Assembly (NCBI RefSeq): GCF_037911585.1
Contig: NZ_JBAJNS010000001.1
Location: 1,301,001 to 1,365,000, forward strand
DNA: 64,000 nt
Direction of reading: 5' to 3'
Source of the DNA: Streptomyces sp. GSL17-111
GTDB lineage: Bacteria > Actinomycetota > Actinomycetes > Streptomycetales > Streptomycetaceae
This document shows positions 1 through 7,799 of the stretch, piece by piece. The notes beneath the pieces were generated by a model. That model was not told the origin of the DNA. It ran no database searches and was given only the letters and a program-made list of their open reading frames with translations. Position numbers and translations under genes: made by a program. The stretch's first letter is position 1. Each line of letters opens with the position of its first letter.

Positions 1-635
1 TCCATGATCGCGTCGGTGGCTCCCCTGAGCACCTCGGCCGTGGGCTCCCGGTCGTGGAAGCGCGACAGGTCCACGGGCTTCCCCGCCCGTACGCGCAGCG
101 TCCTGCGCGGGAAGAGCCGGACCCGTTTGCGCTTGGCGTACGGGGGCACCACCTCGTGCGCCCCCCACTGGGCAACGGGAATGACCGGTGCCTTCGTCAG
201 CAGGGCGACGCGGGCCGCGCCCGTCTTGCCCTCCATCGGCCACAGCTCCGGATCACGGGTGAGGGTGCCCTCGGGGTAGAAGGCCACGCACTCGCCCTTG
301 TTGATGGCGTCGACGGCGGCACGGAAGGCGCCGACCGCGTCGGCGGACTCCCGGTACACGGGGATCTGCCCGGTGCCCCGCATGACGGCTCCCACGAAAC
401 CGCGACCGAACAGGCTCACTTTCGCCAGAAATCGGGGAACCCGTCCCGTGTTGTACTGGAAATGTGCGTACGCCAGTGGATCAAGATAGGAGTTGTGATT
501 GACGGCGACGATGAATCCGCCTTCGGCCGGAATGTTCTCCATTCCGCGCCAGTCCCGATGGAACAGGAGGAGCAGGACGGGTTTGACGATGACCGCGGCC
601 AAGCGATACCAGAACCCGATTTTTCGGCGGGACAC
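1..635 (-). CDS. 1-acyl-glycerol-3-phosphate acyltransferase (PlsC-like), 3' end cut
   Basis: Lysophospholipid acyltransferase, expected to acylate the sn-2 position of lysophosphatidate at the membrane in phospholipid synthesis. The readable protein begins MSRRKIGFWYRL and carries the family's HX4D motif as NHNSYLD near residue 50, followed by the acceptor-binding motif in YPEGT (about residue 120). The GTG start at 633-635 is chosen because an AGGAG lies 11 nt upstream; the nearby ATG is out of frame. The C-terminus runs off the window. It is divergent from cofC, with about 160 bp between them. The family is clear; substrate preference among acyl-glycerol acceptors cannot be read. Confidence 0.9.
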   Translation of the reverse strand, partial: MSRRKIGFWYRLAAVIVKPVLLLLFHRDWRGMENIPAEGGFIVAVNHNSYLDPLAYAHFQYNTGRVPRFLAKVSLFGRGFVGAVMRGTGQIPVYRESADAVGAFRAAVDAINKGECVAFYPEGTLTRDPELWPMEGKTGAARVALLTKAPVIPVAQWGAHEVVPPYAKRKRVRLFPRRTLRVRAGKPVDLSRFHDREPTAEVLRGATDAIM

Positions 636-793
636 CGGGACACCATCTCCTCTTGCTCTTCGCACCGGACCGGTAGCCGGACCGGCCGGCTCGCACTGTG
701 CGCCGGGGACAACCGCACAAGTGTGGCCCTCGGCCACGGCCCTGTCGAGGACACCGTAACCCCAGGCCCCACAGCGGGGAGAGAATGGGCCCG

Positions 794-1447
794 ATGCCGC
801 ACGCGACGAGCGCCGGGGCCGGCTGGTCCCTGGTCGTTCCCCTCAAACCGCTGGGCGTGGCCAAGAGCAGACTGGCCGCGGCCCTCGGGGAGCCCCTGCG
901 CCCCCGGCTGGCCCTCGCCTTCGCCCAGGACACCGTTGCGGCCGCGCTCGACTGCCCCGAGGTGACCGATGTGGTGGTCGTCACGGACGACGCGGTGGCC
1001 CGGCGGGCCCTGACGGCACTGGGCGCCCGGGTGCTCGGGGATCCTCCGGGCGGTGGCCTGAACCCGGCCCTGCGCCACGGCGCACGTACCGTCCGCTCCC
1101 GCCGCCCCCGCTCGGCGGTCGCCGCACTCAACGCCGACCTGCCCGCGCTGCGCCCGGAGGAATTGACGCGCGTCCTGGACGCCGCGAGGGAATTCCCGCG
1201 TGCTTTTCTCGCGGACGCCGCCGGAGTGGGCACGACGGTGCTTTCCGCGCGGCCGGGAACAGAGCTGGAACCGCGTTTCGGCGGTACGTCCCGCGAACGT
1301 CACCGGCGGTCCGGAGCCAGCGAGATCGCCCTCGTCGGCGTGGACAGTGTGCGGCGCGACGTCGACACCGGAGCGGACCTGCGAGCCGCTCTGGAGCTCG
1401 GAGTGGGGCGGTACACGCTCAGAACGTCTGCAGCGTCACGAAGGTGA
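794..1447 (+). CDS. cofC: 2-phospho-L-lactate / phosphoenolpyruvate guanylyltransferase CofC
   Basis: Guanylyltransferase of coenzyme F420 synthesis; it activates 2-phospholactate, or phosphoenolpyruvate in actinobacteria (where it is called FbiD), with GTP before transfer to Fo. The N-terminus has the CofC signature VVPLKPLGVAKSRLA (nucleotide-binding loop), then VVVVTDD near residue 60 and the LNADLPAL motif near residue 115. The length of 217 residues is normal. The ATG at 794 sits 10 nt after a GGGGAGAG ribosome-binding site; an in-frame ATG at 785 is too close to it. The 3' end overlaps the convergent small gene at 1419-1622 by 29 nt. Confidence 0.92.
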   Translation: MPHATSAGAGWSLVVPLKPLGVAKSRLAAALGEPLRPRLALAFAQDTVAAALDCPEVTDVVVVTDDAVARRALTALGARVLGDPPGGGLNPALRHGARTVRSRRPRSAVAALNADLPALRPEELTRVLDAAREFPRAFLADAAGVGTTVLSARPGTELEPRFGGTSRERHRRSGASEIALVGVDSVRRDVDTGADLRAALELGVGRYTLRTSAASRR

Positions 1448-1622
1448 CGCGGCGCTCCTCGCCGCGGCCCGTCGTCTCGATGCGCACCCGCTGCCCGGGG
1501 CGGAGCAGCCGCAGCCCCCCGGCGTCGAAGGCGGCGGCGTCGAACGGCACGGGAGTGCCGTCGTCCAACAGGACGCTGCCCGTGCGGGTCTGCGAGTCGA
1601 AGGTGTACGCGGTGGCCTGCAT
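1419..1622 (-). CDS. small cold-shock-domain-like protein (67 aa)
   Basis: A 67-residue protein in which about 60 residues read as a cold-shock-like beta-barrel: [22 protein letters not shown], then [11 protein letters not shown] and VTFVTLQTF. The pattern G-x-V-L-L-D-D-G and the closing GQRVRIE strand resemble CspA-family proteins, but the aromatic RNP1 motif (KGFGFI) is missing, so nucleic acid binding is uncertain. It lies just downstream of hupS on the same strand, 124 nt away, and overlaps the end of cofC. It is probably a real, conserved streptomycete gene. Confidence 0.75.
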   Translation of the reverse strand: MQATAYTFDSQTRTGSVLLDDGTPVPFDAAAFDAGGLRLLRPGQRVRIETTGRGEERRVTFVTLQTF

Positions 1623-1698
1623 GGGCAGAGCCTATGGCCTGCGCCGCCCCCTGTCCCTCGCGGGCCGCCGCGCGGGCGGCGCGGGGAGGACGTGCTGC

Positions 1699-1727
1699 GG
1701 GCCGGGCTCCCCGGTGGGGCCCGGCCC
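1699..1727. terminator. GC-rich hairpin downstream of hupS
   Basis: The arm GGGCCGGG-CT-CCCC pairs with GGGG-CCCGGCCC across a GGT loop, with a two-base bulge. It lies 20-50 nt past the hupS stop on the minus strand and has no long U-run, as is usual in Streptomyces. Confidence 0.55.
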
Positions 1728-1745
1728 GGCTGCGCGCGCGGACGC

Positions 1746-2390
1746 TCAGCGGCTGCGCGCGCTCTTCTTGGCGGCGGTCTTGCGCGCGGAGGCCTTGCGC
1801 GCGGGCGCCTTCTTCGCCGTGCTCTTCTTCGCCGGCGCGCTCGTCGCGGCGGTCTTCTTGGCGGTGGTCTTCTTGGCCGCCGCCTTCTTGGCCGTGGCCT
1901 TGGCCGGGCTGGACTTCTTCGCGGTCGCCGTCTTCTTCGTCGCGGTCTTGGCCGCGCTCGTCCTCTTCGCGGGCGCGGCCTTCTTGGCAGTGGTCTTCTT
2001 GGCCGCCGCCTTCTTGGCCGCGGCCTTCTTCGTGGCCGCCTTCTTCGTCGTGGTGCCGCCCGAGAGGCTGCCCTTGGGGGCCTTCTTGACCGCGACGTCG
2101 TTCTTCGGGAGCTTCTTGGCGCCGCTCACCAGGTCCTTGAAACCCTGGCCCGCCCGGAAGCGGGGCACGGCCGTCTTCTTGACCCGAACCCGCTCGCCGG
2201 TCTGCGGGTTGCGGGCGTACCGCGCGGGGCGCTCGACCTTCTCGAACGAGCCGAAGCCGGTGACCGACACACGCTCGCCCGCGCACACCGTGCGGACGAT
2301 CGCGTCCAGTACGTGGTCGACCGCGTCCGCGGCCTGCTGCCGACCGCCCAGCTTGTCCTGGATTGCTTCAACGAGCTGCGCCTTGTTCAC
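1746..2390 (-). CDS. hupS: HU-family nucleoid protein with Lys/Ala-rich tail (HupS)
   Basis: Histone-like HU protein fused to a histone H1-like tail. Residues 1-92 are a complete HU domain ([16 protein letters not shown], then [24 protein letters not shown], the DNA-clamping arm). Residues about 110-214 are Lys/Ala-rich repeats of the type [10 protein letters not shown], which bind DNA by charge. Total length is 214 residues, typical of HupS, the sporulation-associated HU of streptomycetes. The GTG start is preceded by GGGGA at 4-8 nt. An AT-rich stretch with TATATAT at 2451-2461 is a plausible promoter region. Confidence 0.95.
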   Translation of the reverse strand: MNKAQLVEAIQDKLGGRQQAADAVDHVLDAIVRTVCAGERVSVTGFGSFEKVERPARYARNPQTGERVRVKKTAVPRFRAGQGFKDLVSGAKKLPKNDVAVKKAPKGSLSGGTTTKKAATKKAAAKKAAAKKTTAKKAAPAKRTSAAKTATKKTATAKKSSPAKATAKKAAAKKTTAKKTAATSAPAKKSTAKKAPARKASARKTAAKKSARSR

Positions 2391-2516
2391 GTCTTCCCCT
2401 TCAGAGGCATTCCGTCACGAATGGTGTTCACGCTTTTTCGCACGGTAGGCAGATATATACCGCAAATCAAACACGAAACGGGCTAATCACCCTTGTGCCG
2501 CAACGAACTCCGCCGG

Positions 2517-2741
2517 TCATGCAGAAGGGAAGCGGCGGCCGTCGATCTCCTCCATCAGCCGTTCGAGCCTCTGCGCCGCCGAGGCCAGGTCGTGCTTCGC
2601 CGCCGCCGTGATGACGAGCAGCTTCCGGGTGAGCGCCTCCCGTTCGCCCTCCGGGACTTGCAGTGCGCGCACCTTGCTGTGCGCTTCCTTGAGCCGGTCG
2701 GCGACGAGACCGTACAGAGCCAGTTCGTCGTCGCCGTCCAT
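2517..2741 (-). CDS. hypothetical protein, 74 aa, helical
   Basis: Function not recognised. The 74 residues begin MDGDDELALYGLVADRLKEAH and end RLMEEIDGRRFPSA. They are highly charged and would form two or three amphipathic helices with a coiled-coil flavour. There is no signal peptide, membrane segment or cysteine. The ATG at 2739-2741 is chosen because upstream residues in this frame look non-coding; no strong ribosome-binding site is visible, so translation may be leaderless. It lies between hupS and the leuCD terminator on the same strand. Confidence 0.7.
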   Translation of the reverse strand: MDGDDELALYGLVADRLKEAHSKVRALQVPEGEREALTRKLLVITAAAKHDLASAAQRLERLMEEIDGRRFPSA

Positions 2742-2900
2742 GCACCGATTGTGCCATCTGGGGGGAGTTGTCGCCTCGCGAGGCCTCAACGCTCCGCCCG
2801 GGTGGACCAGTGCGGTTCCAGCCACCCAGGCTACCTTTCCAGCCAACTGCACGATAGGCGGGTCGATTTCGCAGCCGCGCGTACCCGTCCGAAGCACACG

Positions 2901-2942
2901 AAAACGCGGTGCCCCCGTTCCGGAGAACGGGGGCACCGCGTT
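2901..2942 (-). terminator. Rho-independent terminator of leuCD
   Basis: A perfect 18-bp stem (AACGCGGTGCCCCCGTTC paired across a CGGA loop) ends in UUUU when read on the minus strand. It lies 28 nt past the leuD stop and separates the leu operon from the 74-residue gene. Confidence 0.85.
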
Positions 2943-2970
2943 GCTGCGAACGGGGACGCGACCCTCGGGC

Positions 2971-3564
2971 TCAGGCCGCCTGCGTCTGCGGCTTGAAGGA
3001 CGGCCGCCCGCTCTCGTAGGCGGCGATGTCGCCCTCGTTCTGCAAGGTGATGCTGATGTCGTCCAGCCCTTCCAGGAGGCGCCAGCGGGCGTTCTCGTCC
3101 AGCTCGAAGTCAGCCTCGACGCCGGGCGCGAGGACCTTGCGCGCCACCAGGTCGACGGTGATCTCCGTGGCGGGGTCCTCCTCCGTGAGCTGCCACAGCG
3201 CGTCCACCGTCTCCTGCGGCAGCACCACGGTGAGCAGGCCGTTCTTCAGCGAATTGCCTCGGAAGATGTCGGCGAAGCGGGAGGAGATCACCGCTTTGAA
3301 GCCGTAGTTCTGGAGGGCCCAGACGGCGTGTTCCCGCGAGGAACCGGTACCGAAGTCGGGACCCGCCACCAGGACGGTGGCGCCCTGGCGTTCGGGCTGG
3401 TTCAGCACGAACGTCCCGTCCTTGCGCCACGCCTCGAACAGGCCGTCCTCGAACCCGTCGCGGGTGACCTTCTTCAGCCAGTGCGCGGGGATGATCTGGT
3501 CGGTGTCGACGTTGCTGCGGCGCAGCGGAACGGCCCGGCCGGTGTGGGTGGTGAAGGCTTCCAT
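2971..3564 (-). CDS. leuD: 3-isopropylmalate dehydratase small subunit LeuD
   Basis: Small subunit of isopropylmalate isomerase, which converts 2-isopropylmalate to 3-isopropylmalate in leucine synthesis together with LeuC. It has the swivel-domain signatures [14 protein letters not shown] (about residues 18-31) and [13 protein letters not shown] (about 66-78), the substrate-recognition loop. The length of 197 residues is normal. The start codon lies 5 nt beyond the leuC stop, so the two subunits are co-transcribed and probably translationally coupled. Confidence 0.97.
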   Translation of the reverse strand: MEAFTTHTGRAVPLRRSNVDTDQIIPAHWLKKVTRDGFEDGLFEAWRKDGTFVLNQPERQGATVLVAGPDFGTGSSREHAVWALQNYGFKAVISSRFADIFRGNSLKNGLLTVVLPQETVDALWQLTEEDPATEITVDLVARKVLAPGVEADFELDENARWRLLEGLDDISITLQNEGDIAAYESGRPSFKPQTQAA

Positions 3565-3569
3565 GGTGT

Positions 3570-4994
3570 TCAGACTCCCGCGGGCACGGCGTTGTCGGAC
3601 AGGTCGGCGGGCGAGGCGAGGTGCCCGAGCACCGCCGTGGCGGCGGCCACCGGCGGGGAGACCAGGTGGGTCCGCCCGCCCTTGCCCTGCCGGCCCTCGA
3701 AGTTGCGGTTGGAGGTGGACGCCGAACGCTCGCCGGGAGCCAGCTGGTCGGGGTTCATGCCGAGGCACATCGAGCAACCGGCGTGCCGCCATTCGGCCCC
3801 CGCCGCGGTGAACACCTTGTCCAGCCCTTCCTCCACCGCCTGGAGGGCGACGCGTACGGAGCCGGGCACGATCAGCATCCGCACGCCGTCGGCGACCTTG
3901 CGGCCCTCGATGACGGCGGCGGCCGAGCGCAGGTCCTCGATGCGGCCGTTGGTGCACGAGCCGACGAACACGGTGTCGACCTTGATGTCCCGCAGGCGCT
4001 GGCCCGCCGACAGGCCCATGTACGTCAGGGCGTTCTCCGCCGCGAGCTTCTCGCTGGCGTCCGCGAAGGAGGCCGGGTCCGGGACGCTCGCGGACAGCGG
4101 TGCGCCCTGGCCGGGGTTGGTGCCCCAGGTGACGAACGGTGCCAGTTCGGCGGCCTCGATGACGACCTCGTGGTCGAACACCGCGTCGTCGTCCGTCCGC
4201 AGCGTCCGCCAGTACGCGACGGCATCGTCCCAGTCGGCGCCCTCGGCCGCGTGCGGGCGGCCCTGGAGATAGGCGAAGGTGGTCTCGTCGGGAGCGATCA
4301 TGCCCGCCCGGGCACCGGCCTCGATGGACATGTTGCAGATGGTCATCCGCGCTTCCATCGACAGCTTCTCGATGGCCTCGCCACGGTATTCCAGGACGTA
4401 GCCCTGGCCGCCGCCGGTGCCGATCTTCGCGATCACGGCGAGGATGAGGTCCTTGGCGGTGACGTCCTCGGGCAGTTCACCGTTGACCGTGATCGCCATC
4501 GTCCTGAACGGTGCCAGCGGCAGCGTCTGCGTGGCCAGGACGTGCTCGACCTGGCTGGTGCCGATACCGAAGGCCAGCGCTCCGAAGGCACCGTGCGTGG
4601 AGGTGTGGCTGTCACCGCACACCACGGTCATTCCCGGCTGCGTCAGCCCCAGCTGGGGGCCCACCACGTGCACGACGCCCTGCTCGACGTCGCCCAGGGG
4701 GTGCAGCCGCACACCGAAGTCCGCGCAGTTCTTGCGCAGGGTCTCCAGTTGGGTGCGCGAGACCGGGTCGGCGATCGGCTTGTCGATGTCGAGGGTCGGG
4801 GTGTTGTGGTCCTCGGTGGCGATGGTGAGGTCGGTGCGCCGCACCTGGCGCCCGCTCTTGCGCAGACCGTCGAAGGCCTGCGGGCTGGTCACCTCGTGCA
4901 GCAGATGAAGATCGATGTAGAGCAGGTCAGGCTCACCCTCCACACGCCGAACGACATGGTCGTCCCAGACCTTCTCCGCGAGTGTCCGTCCCAT
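3570..4994 (-). CDS. leuC: 3-isopropylmalate dehydratase large subunit LeuC
   Basis: Aconitase-fold large subunit of isopropylmalate isomerase. It carries the [4Fe-4S] cysteines in VGSCTNGR (near residue 347) and [10 protein letters not shown] (near 404-407), plus [12 protein letters not shown] around residue 130. The protein is 474 residues from the ATG at 4992-4994, which follows a GGAGGGA ribosome-binding site. Longer upstream readings in frame lack family similarity. It is divergent from ndgR and leads the leuCD operon. NdgR is known in Streptomyces to act on this promoter. Confidence 0.97.
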   Translation of the reverse strand: MGRTLAEKVWDDHVVRRVEGEPDLLYIDLHLLHEVTSPQAFDGLRKSGRQVRRTDLTIATEDHNTPTLDIDKPIADPVSRTQLETLRKNCADFGVRLHPLGDVEQGVVHVVGPQLGLTQPGMTVVCGDSHTSTHGAFGALAFGIGTSQVEHVLATQTLPLAPFRTMAITVNGELPEDVTAKDLILAVIAKIGTGGGQGYVLEYRGEAIEKLSMEARMTICNMSIEAGARAGMIAPDETTFAYLQGRPHAAEGADWDDAVAYWRTLRTDDDAVFDHEVVIEAAELAPFVTWGTNPGQGAPLSASVPDPASFADASEKLAAENALTYMGLSAGQRLRDIKVDTVFVGSCTNGRIEDLRSAAAVIEGRKVADGVRMLIVPGSVRVALQAVEEGLDKVFTAAGAEWRHAGCSMCLGMNPDQLAPGERSASTSNRNFEGRQGKGGRTHLVSPPVAAATAVLGHLASPADLSDNAVPAGV

Positions 4995-5113
4995 CGCTAT
5001 CCCTCCGGTCGGCCGCGCCGCCGACCACATATAGAGATCTTTGCCCCGCCTCTGGGGATGCCCAGGTGGTGGCCGTCACTCCAGACTGGCGGGTTTCCGG
5101 AGATATTGAACTT

Positions 5114-5134
5114 GCGTTTCGTAATGTGAGACGC
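5114..5134. promoter_or_regulatory. candidate NdgR (IclR-type) operator between leuC and ndgR
   Basis: Inverted repeat GCGTTTC, spacer GTAATGT, GAGACGC (6 of 7 arm positions match). It lies 13 nt before the ndgR start and about 120 bp before leuC. IclR-family repressors, NdgR included, bind such short imperfect palindromes; assignment to NdgR is by position only. Confidence 0.45.
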
Positions 5135-5146
5135 GAGTATCGACGC

Positions 5147-5872
5147 ATGGACAACTCTAGCGGCGCCTCAAGTGGTGTGGGCGTTCTCGACAAGGCAGCT
5201 CTGGTACTGAGCGCTCTGGAGTCCGGTCCGGCCACTCTCGCCGGGCTGGTGAGCGCGACCGGGCTGGCGCGACCGACGGCGCACCGACTCGCGGTGGCTC
5301 TCGAGCACCACCGCTTCGTCGCCCGGGACATGCAGGGCAGGTTCATCCTGGGCCCCCGCCTGTCCGAACTGGCCGCGGCGGCCGGCGAGGACCGTCTGTT
5401 GGCCTCGGCCGGGCCCGTCCTGACGCACCTCCGCGACGTCACCGGGGAGAGCGCACAGCTCTACCGGCGCCAGGGCGACATGCGCATCTGCGTGGCGGCG
5501 GCCGAGCGGCTCTCCGGTCTGCGCGACACCGTTCCCGTCGGCTCCACGCTCCCGATGAAGGCCGGCTCGGCCGCCCAGATCCTCATGGCCTGGGAGGAGC
5601 CGGAACGACTGCACCGCGGGCTCCAGGGGGCCCGGTTCACCGCGACCGCCCTCTCCGGCGTGCGACGCCGAGGCTGGGCACAGTCCGTCGGCGAACGGGA
5701 ACCGGGCGTGGCCTCCGTCTCAGCCCCCGTGCGCGGCCCGTCCAACCGCGTCGTGGCGGCCGTCTCGGTGTCCGGACCGATCGAGCGGCTCACGCGGCAC
5801 CCGGGCCGCATGCACGCCCAAGCGATCGTCGACGCCGCGAACCGGCTGTCGGAGGCCCTGCGGCGCGGCTGA
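5147..5872 (+). CDS. ndgR: IclR-family amino-acid regulator NdgR
   Basis: Transcription regulator controlling leucine and other amino-acid pathway genes in Streptomyces. Residues about 12-70 form the IclR winged helix-turn-helix (VGVLDKAALVLSALESG, then LVSATGLARPTAHRLAVALE). The rest is the effector-binding domain with RLSGLRDTVPVGSTLPMKAGS and RGWAQSVGEREPGVASVSAPV. It is 241 residues from ATG 5147; an in-frame GTG at 5126 would add seven residues. Its sequence matches NdgR closely from memory, and the divergent leuCD neighbour supports the assignment. Confidence 0.95.
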   Translation: MDNSSGASSGVGVLDKAALVLSALESGPATLAGLVSATGLARPTAHRLAVALEHHRFVARDMQGRFILGPRLSELAAAAGEDRLLASAGPVLTHLRDVTGESAQLYRRQGDMRICVAAAERLSGLRDTVPVGSTLPMKAGSAAQILMAWEEPERLHRGLQGARFTATALSGVRRRGWAQSVGEREPGVASVSAPVRGPSNRVVAAVSVSGPIERLTRHPGRMHAQAIVDAANRLSEALRRG

Positions 5873-5919
5873 TCACGCCGGGGCGCGAGCGACCCCGCCG
5901 CAACCTCCCTGGCTGCGGC

Positions 5920-6474
5920 TCAGCCCTGCGGCGAGGGGCCGAGCCGCAGCCGCGCGGCCGCCCGCTCCCCCGTGCGCCCGACCGGTATGACGCCGGTGGC
6001 GGCACCCAGCCCGAAGGGCGGCATGGAGACGTAGACGCTCTCGTGGGCTCCTGCGGGCACGACGTAGGTCTCGTGCCACAGCCCCACCGCACCGGCGGCC
6101 CGGCGTGCCCGGCGGTTGAACGCTGTCCAGGCCGGCCGGTGCTCCCTGTCCTGCGCGGAGGCGTACGCGGTCAGCTTCTCGTGGGACGACCAGTACTGGA
6201 CGACGTAGAGCACCCGTGGCCCGCCGTTCAGGAGCCGGAATCCGAGCATCCCGCTCTCCCTGTCCCCGCTCAGCTCCCTGAGCATGCGGGGCATCGCCGT
6301 GAACACCGGCCACCAGCTGCGGACCGCGAGCGGCCTGTTGATGCGCATCCCCACCATGAACACGGTGACGCCCCCATCCGCAGCGGCGGTCATCCGGCCC
6401 TCGATGACCTTGTTCGCCCTGGCCGTCCCGCTCGCCGTCTTCGCCTTCTTCAGCGTGACACTCATCGCACCCAT
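5920..6474 (-). CDS. DUF4188 / monooxygenase-like family protein
   Basis: Small soluble protein of the DUF4188 family, sometimes annotated as a monooxygenase of the dimeric alpha/beta-barrel type; the reaction is unknown. Recognisable stretches are VFMVGMRINRPLAVRSWWPVF (about residues 42-62), YVVQYWSSHEKLTAYA and VGLWHETYVVPAGAHESVYV. The ATG at 6474 is preferred because AGGAG lies 8 nt upstream; an in-frame ATG at 6465 and a GTG at 6525 are alternatives. It is divergent from a MerR regulator, with a double palindrome between them, so it is probably the regulator's target. Confidence 0.85.
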   Translation of the reverse strand: MGAMSVTLKKAKTASGTARANKVIEGRMTAAADGGVTVFMVGMRINRPLAVRSWWPVFTAMPRMLRELSGDRESGMLGFRLLNGGPRVLYVVQYWSSHEKLTAYASAQDREHRPAWTAFNRRARRAAGAVGLWHETYVVPAGAHESVYVSMPPFGLGAATGVIPVGRTGERAAARLRLGPSPQG

Positions 6475-6532
6475 CCCCCTCGCTCCTGTGCGCACCGGCA
6501 CTGCTGCTGGCTCTGCCACTGACACCCATCTT

Positions 6533-6573
6533 GGATAGCGCCGCTATCCCATGATTGGATAGTGCCACTCTCC
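6533..6573. promoter_or_regulatory. tandem 17-bp operators, MerR / DUF4188 divergent promoter
   Basis: A perfect palindrome GGATAGCG-C-CGCTATCC at 6533-6549 is followed, exactly 24 bp later, by a near copy GGATAGTG-C-CACTCTCC at 6557-6573 with one mismatch. Each is preceded by TT, giving TTGGATAG direct repeats. They sit midway between the two divergent genes, where a MerR-family activator/repressor would bind. Confidence 0.65.
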
Positions 6574-6628
6574 CCCGGCGGGCGCAAGGCCCCTCACGGG
6601 TGAACACCGACGACGGAGCATCACCGCC

Positions 6629-7276
6629 ATGAGACTGGCCGAACTGAGCGAACGCAGCGGGGTGCCGACCGCGACGATCAAGTACTACCTCCGGGAGGGG
6701 CTCCTCCCGCCCGGCGAGCGGGTCACGGCGACGCAGGCCGAGTACGGCGAGGAGCACCTGCGGCGGCTGGGCCTCGTGCGCGCCCTCATCCAGGTGGGGC
6801 GGGTGCCCGTGGCCAGGGCGAGGGAAGTGCTGGACGCCATCGAGGACGAGTCGCTACCGCAGGACGCACGGCTCGGTACCGCCGTCGAGTCACTCCCACC
6901 GGGCCGCGGCTCGACGGCCGGGCCCGAGGTGCTCAAGGCCGCCGGCCACCGCGTCGCCGAGCTGCGGGAGGAGCTCGGCTGGAACCGGGTGAGCGCCACG
7001 GTGGGCCAGGAGATGCTGGTGGCGGCCGTGGCCACGCTCATGCAGCTCGGCTACCCGTGCTCACTGGAGCACCTCATGCCCTACGCCCGTCTCGCGGGCG
7101 AGCTGGCCGCGCACGACATGGACCTCGTCGAGCGCTTCGAGGCGCCCACCACGCAACTGGAGGCGGCCGTGGCCCTGACCGTGCTCTACGAGCCGGTTCT
7201 GCTCGGCCTGCGGCGCATGGCGCACGCCGAGGAGGCGACCCTCCGGTACGCCGACGGCCCCGGCACCCGGACCTGA
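6629..7276 (+). CDS. MerR-family transcriptional regulator
   Basis: MerR-type regulator of 215 residues. The N-terminal winged helix is clear (MRLAELSERSGVPTATIKYYLREGLLPPGE, residues 1-30, then EEHLRRLGLVRALIQVG). The C-terminal 140 residues are a helical effector domain without the cysteines of metal sensors. The ATG at 6629 follows a GACGGAGCATCACCGCC leader. It is divergent from the DUF4188 gene and probably controls it and itself through the two palindromes between them. The ligand is unknown. Confidence 0.88.
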   Translation: MRLAELSERSGVPTATIKYYLREGLLPPGERVTATQAEYGEEHLRRLGLVRALIQVGRVPVARAREVLDAIEDESLPQDARLGTAVESLPPGRGSTAGPEVLKAAGHRVAELREELGWNRVSATVGQEMLVAAVATLMQLGYPCSLEHLMPYARLAGELAAHDMDLVERFEAPTTQLEAAVALTVLYEPVLLGLRRMAHAEEATLRYADGPGTRT

Positions 7277-7283
7277 ACAGCGC

Positions 7284-7313
7284 GAAGGCCCGCACCGTGA
7301 GGTGCGGGCCTTC
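7284..7313. terminator. bidirectional terminator, MerR gene / tRNA cluster
   Basis: A perfect 13-bp stem GAAGGCCCGCACC with a GTGA loop, 8 nt past the MerR stop. The tRNA genes converge from the other side, so it can serve both strands. Confidence 0.8.
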
Positions 7314-7323
7314 GTCGATCGAG

Positions 7324-7396
7324 TACCCCCGACCGGATTCGAACCGGCGCTACCGCCTTGAGAGGGCGGCGTGCTAGGCCGCTACACAACGGGGGC
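7324..7396 (-). tRNA. tRNA-Glu (CTC)
   Basis: A 73-nt cloverleaf on the minus strand. Acceptor arm GCCCCCG pairs with CGGGGGT (one G-U), the anticodon loop is CTCTCAA with anticodon CTC, and the T-arm has GGTTCGAATCC. The CCA end is not encoded. The sequence is identical to the next copy 27 bp away. Confidence 0.97.
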
Positions 7397-7423
7397 CCCA
7401 GCACGGCTCTCGGAGAGAGCCAG

Positions 7424-7496
7424 TACCCCCGACCGGATTCGAACCGGCGCTACCGCCTTGAGAGGGCGGCGTGCTAGGCCGCTACACAACGGGGGC
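7424..7496 (-). tRNA. tRNA-Glu (CTC), second identical copy
   Basis: Identical over all 73 nt to the tRNA at 7324-7396. It has the same CTC anticodon and the same T-loop GTTCGAATC. The tandem duplication, with tRNA-Gln upstream, suggests a single tricistronic tRNA transcript reading leftward. Confidence 0.97.
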
Positions 7497-7521
7497 ATCG
7501 ATCTTGCTGAGAAAGATCGCG

Positions 7522-7593
7522 CTGGGGTACCAGGACTCGAACCTAGACTAACTGAACCAGAATCAGTCGTGCTGCCAATTACACCATACCCCA
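7522..7593 (-). tRNA. tRNA-Gln (CTG)
   Basis: A 72-nt cloverleaf with acceptor arm TGGGGTA/TACCCCA, anticodon loop TTCTGGT with anticodon CTG, and T-arm GGTTCGAGTCC. Actinobacteria generally charge tRNA-Gln with glutamate through GluRS and then amidate it. Its place directly downstream of gltX, next to two tRNA-Glu genes, fits that shared enzyme. Confidence 0.96.
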
Positions 7594-7602
7594 CCAAAAC
7601 GC

Positions 7603-7619
7603 AACCCCCGGTGGGGGTT
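7603..7619. terminator. short hairpin between gltX and the tRNA genes
   Basis: A 7-bp stem AACCCCC/GGGGGTT with a GGT loop, immediately 5' of tRNA-Gln on the minus strand. It may terminate gltX or serve as a processing site in a gltX-tRNA transcript. Confidence 0.4.
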
Positions 7620-7799
7620 TCGTCCAGGTGAGCCGCCTCCCGGTGTTCCGGCCTTTCGGCCTGCCCCGCTCGGCGACAGGAAGAACATTACCCGATCGCG
7701 TGCGGTGCTCCAAAACGGGTTGTGCCGCTCCGCCCGCGTCCCCCGGCGCCGGGTGGGGCCGGACGTCCCCGTCCGGCCCCACCCGGCACGACGCCGCCG

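Noticed and set aside
1746..2100. Repetitive low-complexity DNA in the hupS 3' half as a possible repeat array
   Set aside because: It encodes the Lys/Ala tail of HupS, a known feature; repeats are codon-level and in frame.
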